From Lactarius indigo (lineage: Eukaryota > Basidiomycota > Agaricomycetes > Russulales > Russulaceae), in NCBI GenBank assembly GCA_025766275.1, contig JAFKAC010000005.1, positions 682,001-746,000 on the forward strand: DNA of 64,000 nucleotides. The letters run 5' to 3'. Positions 1 to 9,070 of the stretch are shown here, one piece after another. The position numbers were made by a program, and so were the translations under genes. Under the pieces are notes generated by a model, which saw only the letters and a program-made list of their open reading frames with translations, did no database searches and was not told the DNA's origin. Within the stretch, counting starts at the first letter, position 1; the number at the start of each line of letters is the position of its first letter.

Positions 1-164
1 CCATCCATCATGAAGCCCCGCATGAAAAGGGTTTTGCTAAAGTAATATGTCGGCAGTTACTAGGTACCGAAGACTATTGACACACCTATTTTCAAACTCT
101 CTCCAATCCTCAGGGAGGTTGATTCCAGGTTGTGCACACAAAGCACAGAATATAGCTGTTGATC
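1..164 (-). pseudogene. KDZ transposase, start of catalytic region (fragment beyond the copia insertion)
   Basis: Read on the minus strand, this stretch continues the frame broken at 5112. Positions 164-86 encode a segment containing FCALCAQPGINLPEDW, matching the Cys-x2-Cys plus QPGINLP block of CxC2-type KDZ transposases. A 49-nt GT-AG intron follows (85-37, containing one heptamer at 50-56), and positions 36-1 encode a segment ending in MMDG, which fits the first catalytic Asp region (usually MDGNFK). The gene runs off the left edge, so the rest of the RNase H-fold domain cannot be assessed. The copia element at 165-5111 separates this part from its N-terminus. Confidence 0.82.
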
Positions 165-368
165 TGTTATTTGTGGCTAAAGCATCGCTGTTTTCACCTA
201 TTCTGTGACTGTACATTGCCCTAAGTCGAGTTACCTTATTTGGATATGCTTAGTCAGGTTGATATATCCTGCAGAGGACGGAAAATATCCCTTTAGTCTT
301 ATATCCTCCTCTGCAGTCCCCTTCTGTCCTCTGTCACTCAAGGGCCCTCTATAGGTCGCATTCTAACA
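165..368 (+). repeat. 5' LTR of copia-1
   Basis: The LTR is 204 bp long, TGTTAT...TAACA. It contains an inverted repeat (269-278 against 307-316) built around CTGCAGAGGA. It differs from the 3' LTR by one C/T change near the start and by CCC at 289-291 where the 3' copy has GGG. Confidence 0.97.
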
Positions 369-380
369 GGTTATGGGCCC
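369..380 (+). other. Primer-binding site complementary to the tRNA-iMet anticodon arm
   Basis: GGTTATGGGCCC follows the 5' LTR directly. It is complementary to an anticodon stem-loop with CAU in the loop, as expected for initiator tRNA-Met. Copia and Ty5 are known to prime with such an internally cleaved half tRNA rather than with the tRNA 3' end. No match to a tRNA 3' CCA end is seen here. Confidence 0.8.
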
Positions 381-545
381 TGCCCTGCGACTTGACTGAT
401 CCTTGCTGTCATTCCTGCTGCTCTCTTCCCTCTCAGCTCTCCACACTCATTCCAATCACTCCAATCAACTCCATTCATTTCCCACTCTTCCATTCATCCA
501 AATCTCTCCATTCCTTTCCATTCCATCGCCCACATCGCCCTCAAC

Positions 546-1322
546 ATGTCCACATCCAGAGACACCTCCATCTCATCCATTTCTCCTCTCACAACCAAAA
601 ACTATCGCCTCTGGGCTGATGATATCAAGTCCTGGCTACAGCTCAATGGTCTTTGGCGATTGGTTTCTGGCTCAGAGAACAAACCAGCTGGAAAACCCGA
701 AGTCCTGGACTCTAAGGGCAATGTCCTCACTCCTGCTACGCCTCCAGATGAGGATAAGCTGGAGAGATGGGAGGTTAAGGCTGAAAGGGCTGCTGGAGCA
801 CTCAAGACAGCTATGTCTCATGAACTCAGGGTGCTTATTAGGGACTGTGAAGACGACCCCATTGCTATCTGGGACACCCTCAAGGCCTCCTTTGTCCAAC
901 AGCGAACTGCCCCTCGCTTCAATGCCTATCACACACTCCTATCCACCCAGAAAGACAACTCAGAGTCCCTGGAATCACTCATTAACAAGGTGGATGAGCA
1001 GATTAGGGTCATAAAGTCGCTCTCACCCTCCTCCTTCACCCTGGACAACCTCTATGACGAGCTGGCTGTCATGGCTATCATTAGGGCGCTCCCACAATCG
1101 TTTGACGAAGTTGTACGCACAATTTCGGTCCTGGACAAGTTTGACAAGCAATCTGTGATCCAATCGCTCAGAAACATGGATCAGACCCGTTCCAACCTAT
1201 CTGGGACTTCATCAGCGTTCTCAGCATCATCAACAGCGTCTAAATCACGCCCTAAGGCCCCCTCAACTCCACATTCCACTCCCTCCACTCAATCCACTCA
1301 ATCCAGCTCCTCCAGTCGCCCC
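546..1322 (+). CDS. gag: Gag polyprotein of copia-1
   Basis: The first good ATG after the primer-binding site is at 546. The product, about 259 residues to the frame change, resembles the gag-polypeptide domain of copia elements, with an N-terminal block around YRLWADDIKSWL and a central helical region rich in charged residues. It ends in a Ser/Thr/Pro-rich linker. The CCHC zinc knuckle expected at the Gag C-terminus lies in the -1 frame, starting at 1325, so Gag and Pol are out of register. The Gag frame itself stays open to 1562, but the residues after about 1322 look like a shadow. Gag would package the element RNA into cytoplasmic virus-like particles. Confidence 0.85.
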
Positions 1323-4300
1323 AATGCGACTTCTGCTCTCGCTTGGGCCACATTGAGGCCAAATGCTTCCTCAAGGACCGCCTCATGCGCCAGATCAACC
1401 CCCCTTCATCCTCCACAGCTTCACCTGCCACCATCTCGTCTCAGTCACCTCCAGAAGCTCCACAGTCCGCTTCAGCTGCATCAGCAAGTGCCCTATTTTC
1501 TGCTCTCCAGAACGACTCTCACACTTCCTGGAATGCAGACACTGGTGCCTCAGCTCATATGACATTCAATCGTCATTGGATCCGCAATTTGAAGCCGCAT
1601 AGAGTCGAGATTAGGCTGGCTGATGGGTCTGTGGTCTATTCTGAAGGGGTGGGGTCGGTCCGGTTCAATCCTGTGGTGAATGGCGAAGAAATGGCACCTC
1701 TAGAGCTCACTAATGTCCTATATGTCCCTGCACTCTGCAGTAATCTATTATCTGTGCTATATCTCACTCTCCATCGCCGTTTCATCGTCTCCATTGAGAA
1801 GGACACCCTACACTTCATCAGGGACAACAGGATTGCCTTCCAAGCGAAGACTGGACCTTCAAATGCTGCATATCTTGTGGGGGACACCATTCCAGTGGAG
1901 GAGTTCGCCTCATTATCATCTGCTACCACCCTCCCATTGGACTGGGACCTCTGGCATCGTCGCCTCTGCCACCATCACTTGGCAGGCATCAAGAAGCTGC
2001 TCTCAGGCAACCTGGTGACCGGTTTCAAGCTTGATTCACAAGCAGATCCTGATCCAGTATGTGAAGCTTGCAAAGCTGGCAAGATGCATGCAGATCCCTT
2101 TCCAACTTCGACCTCTAGAGCCTCAAAACCGCTTCAATTGGTCCATAGCGACGTCCATGGCCCTGTCAAGGTGTCTACACACCAAGGGTACCGCTATTGG
2201 GTCACATTCATCGACGACTTCTCTCGCTTCAAGGCTGTTTACCTCTTGAAGCGAAAGTCTGAGACATTTGCTGCCTTCAAGCAGTTCAAGTCTTGGGCTG
2301 AGAATGTCATTGGAGCGAAACTGGTCACTCTGAGGGATGATAAAGGTGGGGAGTACATGTCTGGGGAGTTTGAAGCGTTCTGCATTGAGCATGGCATCCA
2401 GAGGCAGCACACTGCCAGGAATCGGCCTCAGCAGAATGGAGTGGCTGAGAGGGCCAACAGGACGATAGAGGAAGGTGTCATTTCGATGCTGCATGAGTCT
2501 GGGATGCCTACAGCCTTCTGGGGCGAAGCTCTGGCCGCTTTCATTCACACTAGCAATAAACTGGTCACTTCAGCGGTCCCAGGCAGCACACCTCATGAGG
2601 CATTCATTGGGAGCAAGCCAGATCTGTCTAGGCTTCGTGTCTGGGGCTGTACTGCTTATGTGCTGATCCAGAGAGATAAGCGACCACTTGGGAGCCTTGG
2701 ATCGCACATGGAGAAGTGTGTATTCATTGGATACCCTCTAGGATACAAGGGATGGAAGTTCTACAATCCTTTGACCAAGAAGGTGGTCATCTCAGAGAGG
2801 GCTGACTTTGATGAACGCTTTTTCATGCTCCAGACTCACTCTGTACCCCATCTGCCTCCCCCTCGTCCTGATTCCCTTCTTAACACACCTCCTGCTTCCA
2901 TTTCGCTCCCAGACTTCTCAGAGGACGTTCTGGATGCTCCATTTGAGTCACAGATGCCAGTTCATGGGGGAGATGGGTCTACTGACTCTGATCTGCCCTC
3001 TGTTCCTCCCATTTCGCCTCCAAGCGTCGCTCCAGCCCCACTTCACTCACAGACACCTCAGTCCATTTATCATTCACTTCCTCCTTCATCTCCATCACCT
3101 TCAACACCTCCAGCTCGTCTCCCTCATCCTCCTCCTCCTCCCTCTCGTCCCCAGCGCTCCAGACGTCCTAGAGATGAGTGGCTGCCAGAGCAATGGGCTG
3201 TTCCAGATCGCTACAAGCAACCAAGGGAGCCCACACCAGCAATAGTCTCCTCAGACGAGGGTGATGACTCTGATGATCCCCTTGACATCATCCAGGCTGG
3301 TGCAGCATCCACAGCTGAGCCCACATCCTACAGTCAGTCCCAGCGTCGCTCTGATGCAGATCTGTGGCATAAGGCTTGTGAGGAAGAGATGGAGGCTCAC
3401 AGACTCAATGGCACTTGGGAGATTGTCAAATTGCCACCTGGGAAGTGTGCAATTGGCTCCAGATGGTTCATGAAGGTGAAGCACAATGCTGATGGCTCCC
3501 TGGACCGGTACAAGGCCAGATTGGTGGCCAAGGGCTATTCTCAGCGTCCTGGCTTTGATTTCAAGGAGACATTTGCTCCCACAGTTCGCTACTCCACCAT
3601 TCGCATTGTCCTTGCCTTATCAGCCATTGAAGACCTTGAACTTTGCTCCATTGACATCTCTCATGCATATCTCAATGGCACTCTGGAGGAAGAGATCTAC
3701 ATGCTGCAGCCTGAGGGATTTGAAGTGGGCGGTCCAGATCATGTCTGCAAGCTGAGGAAGTCGCTATATGGCTTGAAGCAAGCAGGCAGGGTGTGGAACA
3801 AGACCCTTCACTCTGTGCTCACTTCTATGGGCTTCAATCGCGTCCAATCCGACCATGGGCTGTACATCTACCTCAGGGATGATGTCAGGATCCTAATGCC
3901 TGTGTTTGTTGATGATATTACGCTTGCCTGCAAGGATGGAGCCAAGATTGATTCAATTGTCCAAGAGCTCTCTACTCACTTCAAACTTCGAGATCTTGTC
4001 CCTACCACCCAATTACTTGGCCTAGAAATCCACAGAGATCGTCCTAATCGTTGCCTTTCCATCTCCCAGAGCCAGTACATCTCCAATCTGCTTCAGGAGC
4101 ATGGCCTGAGCGATTCCAAGCCTGTCTCCACTCCTCTCAACCCTGGGACACGTCTTTCCACCTCCATGTGCCCCCAGAACGATGCAGAAGCCTCAGAAAT
4201 GCGTCAATACCCCTACATCTCTGTTGTAGGCTGCCTGATGTATCTGGCAGTCACCACAAGGCCAGACATCGCCTATGCTGCCGGAGTGCTTGCCAGATTC

Positions 4301-4876
4301 AATTCCAACCCTGGCCCAGCTCATTGGCAAGCAGCCAAGCATGTGCTTCGCTATTTGAAGGGTACAATCAACCACAAGCTTGTCTACAAGCCCTCCACTT
4401 CGCCTGAGCCATTCATCACCTACTCAGATGCTGATCATGGTGGAAACCCGGACAATGGCAAGTCAACTGGTGGATATGTGGTCAAGATTGGCTCTGGAGC
4501 GGTCTCTTGGAGCTCCAAGTTGCAGCCCCTGGTTGCCTTGTCCACAACTGAAGCAGAGCACATCTCTGCTGTTGAGGTGGGCAAGGAGATCCTCTGGATG
4601 CGTCAGTTCATGGGGGAGCTTGGCTACAAGATCTCTGGCCCCTCACTGCTGAAGATGGACAATCAATCGGCCATTGCAGTGAGCAAGAGTCCAGAGCATG
4701 ATAGCAAGATGAAGCACCTCTCTCTTCGCCTATTTTGGCTGAGGGATGCTGTTCAAGATGGTGTTATCAGTCCCAGTTTTGTTACAACACAGGAGATGGC
4801 TGCTGACATCTTGACAAAGGCTCTTGACCGATTGAAGGTTGAGAAGTGTGCTAAGATGCTTGGTTTATTCAGTTAG
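1322..4876 (+). CDS. pol: Pol polyprotein of copia-1 (zinc knuckle, protease, integrase, RT, RNase H)
   Basis: The frame has no in-frame ATG at its beginning, so it depends on Gag through a frame change. A CX2CX4HX4C zinc knuckle lies at 1325-1366. The aspartic protease motif is DTGASAHM near 1540. The integrase shows an HHCC zinc-binding region near 1950-2080 and DDE residues in HSD, RDDKGGEY and QNGVAERANR. The reverse transcriptase has an FVDD active site near 3907, a normal YVDD variant. RNase H follows, with TTEAEH near 4550, ending at 4876. Length and order match intact copia Pol. All active-site motifs expected in each domain are visible, so only the Gag-Pol register argues against full competence. 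Confidence 0.95.
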   Translation, partial: QCDFCSRLGHIEAKCFLKDRLMRQINPPSSSTASPATISSQSPPEAPQSASAASASALFSALQNDSHTSWNADTGASAHMTFNRHWIRNLKPHRVEIRLADGSVVYSEGVGSVRFNPVVNGEEMAPLELTNVLYVPALCSNLLSVLYLTLHRRFIVSIEKDTLHFIRDNRIAFQAKTGPSNAAYLVGDTIPVEEFASLSSATTLPLDWDLWHRRLCHHHLAGIKKLLSGNLVTGFKLDSQADPDPVCEACKAGKMHADPFPTSTSRASKPLQLVHSDVHGPVKVSTHQGYRYWVTFIDDFSRFKAVYLLKRKSETFAAFKQFKSWAENVIGAKLVTLRDDKGGEYMSGEFEAFCIEHGIQRQHTARNRPQQNGVAERANRTIEEGVISMLHESGMPTAFWGEALAAFIHTSNKLVTSAVPGSTPHEAFIGSKPDLSRLRVWGCTAYVLIQRDKRPLGSLGSHMEKCVFIGYPLGYKGWKFYNPLTKKVVISERADFDERFFMLQTHSVPHLPPPRPDSLLNTPPASISLPDFSEDVLDAPFESQMPVHGGDGSTDSDLPSVPPISPPSVAPAPLHSQTPQSIYHSLPPSSPSPSTPPARLPHPPPPPSRPQRSRRPRDEWLPEQWAVPDRYKQPREPTPAIVSSDEGDDSDDPLDIIQAGAASTAEPTSYSQSQRRSDADLWHKACEEEMEAHRLNGTWEIVKLPPGKCAIGSRWFMKVKHNADGSLDRYKARLVAKGYSQRPGFDFKETFAPTVRYSTIRIVLALSAIEDLELCSIDISHAYLNGTLEEEIYMLQPEGFEVGGPDHVCKLRKSLYGLKQAGRVWNKTLHSVLTSMGFNRVQSDHGLYIYLRDDVRILMPVFVDDITLACKDGAKIDSIVQELSTHFKLRDLVPTTQLLGLEIHRDRPNRCLSISQSQYISNLLQEHGLSDSKPVSTPLNPGTRLSTSMCPQNDAEASEMRQYPYISVVGCLMYLAVTTRPDIAYAAGVLARFNSNPGPAHWQAAKHVLRYLKGTINHKLVYKPSTSPEPFITYSDADHGGNPDNGKSTGGYVVKIGSGAVSWSSKLQPLVALSTTEAEHISAVEVGKEILWMRQFMGELGYKISGPSLLKMDNQSAIAVSKSPEHDSKMKHLSLRLFWLRDAVQDGVISPSFVTTQEMAADILTKALDRLKVEKCAKMLGLFS

Positions 4877-4897
4877 GAACTTAGAGCACTGCACATT

Positions 4898-4907
4898 CAT
4901 GGGGGAG
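4898..4907 (+). other. Polypurine tract of copia-1
   Basis: The run GGGGGAG directly abuts the TG start of the 3' LTR, the expected place for the plus-strand primer. Confidence 0.8.
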
Positions 4908-5111
4908 TGTTATTTGTGGCTAAAGCATTGCTGTTTTCACCTATTCTGTGACTGTACATTGCCCTAAGTCGAGTTACCTTATTTGGATATGCTTAGTCAG
5001 GTTGATATATCCTGCAGAGGACGGAAAATATGGGTTTAGTCTTATATCCTCCTCTGCAGTCCCCTTCTGTCCTCTGTCACTCAAGGGCCCTCTATAGGTC
5101 GCATTCTAACA
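4908..5111 (+). repeat. 3' LTR of copia-1
   Basis: This is the partner of 165-368, about 98% identical and the same length. GGG at 5032-5034 replaces CCC. It is followed directly by the target duplication TGATC. Confidence 0.97.
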
Positions 5112-6329
5112 TGATCCCGGCTTCTGTTCTTCATTCTCCCCATACCCGAAACCGAATCTCTTCCGGGAAATGAGTACTCTCCACTGCCGGGAGACCCTCA
5201 GCAGCTCCCGATATCGGTCCTAAAGCTGCCGATTAGTCTGCTATCGGCAGATGTGCTAAGTTCTCTTACCGGCACTGAATTTGGAAACTCATCATTTGTG
5301 AGTCTCCTTAGGCGACTGAAAAATTGGCTTGGAGTCGTCTTGCATTCAAGATTGTCCAAATGGAAGTCTTCTAGCACCCGGAAGGTAAATGCTGTCTTTG
5401 GGTTGCGAAATGTGGCTGGAAAGAGCCCTGCCATCATCAACTGCATGTCGTGCTCGGGAGCTTCAGGGCAGAAGCACCAGCTGACGCCAATCTCGTGGAT
5501 TCCAGACCTATCAATGACAGTTATTATTTGATTTCCCTCTTTATCATGACGCCCAGGTTTTGGACTGTCGAAGCCAAGGTCGGCAGCTGCATGATACTCT
5601 CTGTGGCTACCGACCTGGCAGTCTTCGTCGGCATCATAGCACCTCTGTGACTGTATTTTTTGGAATGAGATTTAAAAAATAAAAGGGTTGGCAACGCACA
5701 CTTTGAATTGGGCACAAATCCCCAGAGTGCCCAAGACGCAAGCATATCCCAACCTCCCGCAACCACGACGGCATGAAGTATTTCCCTGTCCACTTCTGAA
5801 CCCTGTGGAATGGAAGCCGGTTATGTGATTTTCGGCAGCACTCCTTGCAGAGCACCAGAGCAGGGAAGCAGTCGGTACATCTCCACTCAAATGGGGCAGA
5901 CATGCAGCCCTGGCACATTGTCATAGCTGGGACACCCTCAGAGTTGAGGAGGCAACGCAAGTAGGGGCCAATCCTAGGAATAAATTCTTCCATGTATATG
6001 TGCTGGGACTGGGAGAACATGTAAAATACTATTGGAGAAGGGCATGGATGCAAACCCACTCTAGTCTGTTCAGGTATGAATGGCTCCTCTATCCAGATTG
6101 TCTCATCAACATCCATGGACGCAGGGTCGGTTTCATCCAATATTGCCCCATGGTTGTCTATCTCCATTCTGCCAGCATCTTGTCTTGGTGTCGGCAGATT
6201 TGTTGAGGTGCCTACTTCTACTGGGATATTTCTGGTTCCTTGAGAGCCTTCTTGGGACACCCACTCAATCACCTTAGCCTTAGACTTTCTGTGGAGGAAT
6301 TTGGATGCCTTCACACCCTTGCGTGCCAT
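5112..6329 (-). pseudogene. KDZ transposase, N-terminal part with CxC2 cysteine cluster, interrupted by copia-1
   Basis: The ATG at 6329 opens a 200-residue exon with a basic N-terminus. It then has the CxC2 cysteine cluster: CQGC, RCTDC, LCKECC and a following His pair (SHNRLPFH), then a GHSGDLC block. After an intron at about 5720-5655 the frame resumes with WCFCPEAPEHDMQLM and the FRVLEDFH segment. A second, 50-nt intron (5269-5220) carries two heptamers. The third exon reads to 5112, where copia-1 splits it, and continues at 164. KDZ transposases are RNase H-fold enzymes with several Zn-binding clusters that mobilise these elements. No stop or frameshift is seen other than the insertion, so the gene was probably intact until recently. 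Confidence 0.9.
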
Positions 6330-7591
6330 GGGAAACTAAGAATGGATGTGTCGTGTGTTGCAGTATATGTCCCTGAAGAAGCAGCGCCTCCAATTAACCT
6401 GTCGGCAGCTTTGGCTGGCTGGGTATTGCGTCTGTGGATTTTGCGGTCCGGACTTGACCTGTGGTCACTCACGCTACTGTCAGTAGCTTAGATAAACCAG
6501 GTTTGGCAGCCAATCAAACCACTTTGTGCTGTTAAACTGGACTGGACTGGACCTGTGGTCACTTACACTACTATCGGCAACGACTTAAACCACTTCAGGC
6601 TGTTCTCTCATGTAGCACATATTTTATCTATTGTATATGACATGAGATACCCTTTGATAGCATGTTGCTTCGTTCATCCTCAACTGTGAAGCACAAATTT
6701 GGGGTCAACAGTTCTGTTTATGCAAAAGTGTGCCTTCTCAAGGTACCTGGCAGCGGTGTCTGTCATTATTTTAGGGTTTCTACCATTTGGTTGATTGGTA
6801 GCTACCGAAAGTGTACTAGACCATATTACCATCTCGGCAGCCTCGGCAATATAACACAGAGATAACACAGATGCCGTCTGTCTTGACAAAAAACAAGATA
6901 TTTCTCTTGTGATTGAGACAAGGCTCAATAGTATGGTCTCTAGGAGTGTGACATGAGTACACCCCATTAAGATGGCAAACAGTTTGACTTGGCTGAGGGA
7001 CAATTACCAGGAATTATCGCTCCAGAGACATTTACTGATCTACCGAAAAACAATATAATGTTGTATCTGCAAAATATCGTACTAACAAATGAGCTACCGA
7101 AGCCATGGATCCGCCATGGGGGGTATGCCCAAATATGCTGATGTAGTTTCCTAGCAGTGTAGAGCTCAGATCCTGCAGCGATAAGGGTATCTGTTAAGGA
7201 GGAAGATCCAGAAACTACATCTTCCCTATATCATAGCATCACCCAGGTCTGATGTTAGTAGCTAGCCAATGAATGAGATGTCATTGGTAATGCCCCAAAT
7301 AGAGTGTTGTCTGGCAGCTCAGGAGAGGGAGCTGAGAGAGATTTTTCATAGAGAGGGATTGTAATTTACTATGGATCACCATTTCTGTTCAAGACGTTTG
7401 GTGAGCTGCTGCAAAAATAACAATATTTCTTTGTATTTGTGAAACCTTGCACCGACAGTGAGCTGCCGAAATCATAGATATACCATAATAGCCATGCCCT
7501 ATTACACTGATTCCCATTGCTAGTGGTATCGAATTCTGGCCTTGCTAAGTCAAGAAAAGATATATAGGAGAAAGCTTTGACAGTCGCTATG
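6330..7591. other. Non-coding stretch between the KDZ and TET genes
   Basis: I see no convincing gene here. It holds heptamers at 6402-6408, 6834-6840 and 7463-7469 and several near-matches of the type CTACCGA (for example near 6812, 7043 and 7092). The first ~150 bp would contain the KDZ promoter. A 107-codon minus-strand frame (6680-7003) has no recognisable features and looks random. Confidence 0.6.
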
Positions 7592-8886
7592 TTACTGATA
7601 GTGGGCTATGTTCATCCAAGAATTCCCTGGAACCCCTGCCCACTCATGTACTCTATCCCTCATGAAGTATGCGTAGCATACTCTTTCTCCTTCAAAATTG
7701 TGCACTTCATGCTCCAGCGTCCCCCCTAACAGGCCAACTACTGAACCAGGACCATACTCCAGCGAGAGTCCAATTCCCGGCAGCCTCAAATTGCAATTTC
7801 GGTAGTGCCCAACAGACGCCAGCAAATCATACCATTGTTTCCTGGACTTTCCGTCCCGATGTGGCGGCGTGAGGCGATTACAAATGACAGAGACGCCGTT
7901 GAAAACGGATGTCCATTGACGGAGGACATCCTGTGGCTGGATCTCGGCACATTCTCTTAGCCGTTTGAAGGTATCCTGACCGGCATTATAAAGCTCCGGA
8001 TGAATGACAGCCAGGATTGCACTCAATATTGAATTGGATTGAGTGATGCAATCTAGCCAGTCCAAGACAGCTGGCTTTCTCAAAGCCGCACCAACCTGGG
8101 GGTGTGGTTGTACCATCTCAATTGAAATCAGCTGCTGAATGATAAAACATTACTGGTAGAGAAAATTCACCTCATGTCCTTGTTGGAACCATGCAGGTGA
8201 TATGTTGATCACCCCCTGAAGGCCCTCTAGCCCTGAAGGAAATATTTCTGGATCAACACGCCAAGATGTGCTACTTTGACGCTTGCTCAACAAAAAATGT
8301 AGCTTCTCTGTTGCTGCCATCATTTCACCCTAAAATACATTATATTTGATGCGGTGATCGGACAAGGTGAGTAAACTTACCTGCCGAGAATCATTCAAGA
8401 TTCCAGGAAGATGCCATGCCAATATCATTCCTTGGTTGTCAATGACAATGCAGGGCCTTGAAATGGTAAGGGCAGCTGCCGTACCCTCCAGCGGAGGATA
8501 TTGCCTCTTCAGGCTGGCCTCTTTCTGCTTGGACACCTGGGTTCCTGGATTGTTTGGCTTCATTGGGAGCTTATCTGCATAACGTGTAATATCCCAGTTT
8601 ATCTGCACTGCTTGGATTGTCTCAGGATATATGTCTGAGTGCCCAGTCTGTGTCACTAACCACGGTTCATGAATGCATCCACCAGAGTGAGTGCAATTCG
8701 ATCCAGCTCTGAAATTAGAGGCACCGGCAGCATCAAGGGAGCTCGTGGTGCCTTAGCAATGCTGATTGGCTGAGAGGAGCGCTGGTTTAACTTGTATTGG
8801 AACTGAGCATGGAGGTATTCGGCACAGAGATGGGACAGACTCAGGGGGGAGAGTGTGCACGTCTGAGGGAGCTGGAAAGCCTGCAT
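7592..8886 (-). CDS. TET/JBP-family 2-oxoglutarate/Fe(II) dioxygenase
   Basis: Four exons (8886-8661, 8574-8381, 8329-8171, 8131-7592) sum to 373 codons; all three introns are 51-86 or ~39 nt with GT-AG ends. A TAA lies just upstream in frame, fixing the start at 8886. The protein has the fungal TET/JBP layout. An N-terminal helical region is followed by CIVIDNQGMILAWHLPG. The dioxygenase core shows the iron ligands HRD (in PPHRDGKSRKQWYDLL) and a distal His in LEHEV, with the 2-oxoglutarate Arg in ERVCYAYFMRD. All ligands are present, so activity is plausible. The family oxidises 5-methylcytosine in DNA, in the nucleus. It neighbours the KDZ transposase on the same strand, as in other basidiomycete KDZ elements. 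One heptamer spans the end of exon 2. Confidence 0.93.
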
Positions 8887-9070
8887 TTCCTCAGCGTCAA
8901 GGGACTTGAATGAAGATGATTAGCTGCCGATACATGCGGATTCCGTGGGAGTTGAGCTCCCGATAAACAATCCCACGCTGCCGAGCACAAGTTGGTACGT
9001 GATATAATGCCTTAAAGCTGCCGAACCTTTAGACCTTAAGTCTATCCCTCTTGAAAAACCTACCTTCCCG
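8887..9070. promoter_or_regulatory. Divergent promoter between the TET and HMG genes with three heptamers
   Basis: The 184-bp spacer separates two divergent ATGs and holds CTGCCGA at 8925-8931, 8978-8984 and 9018-9024, all in the same orientation and roughly 40-53 bp apart. Shared regulation of the two genes is inferred from position only. Confidence 0.5.

Larger units (their letters stand above)
165..5111 (+). mobile_element. Full-length Ty1/copia LTR retrotransposon inserted in the KDZ gene
   Basis: Both 204-bp LTRs (165-368 and 4908-5111) begin TG and end CA, and they differ at four bases. They are flanked by a perfect 5-bp target duplication, TGATC, at 160-164 and 5112-5116. A primer-binding site follows the 5' LTR and a polypurine tract precedes the 3' LTR. 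Gag and pol read in the plus direction in different frames. Pol order is protease, integrase, reverse transcriptase, RNase H, which is diagnostic of Ty1/copia. Pol has no stop, so the copy is young. The host sequence on both sides is a single coding exon of the KDZ transposase. Confidence 0.97.

Noticed and set aside
5198..5793. Plus-strand frames opposite the KDZ exons
   Set aside because: They are shadows of the minus-strand transposase, whose cysteine and splice pattern is clear.
6680..7003. 107-codon minus-strand frame between the KDZ and TET genes
   Set aside because: No domain, unusual composition, and no splice partners; probably chance.
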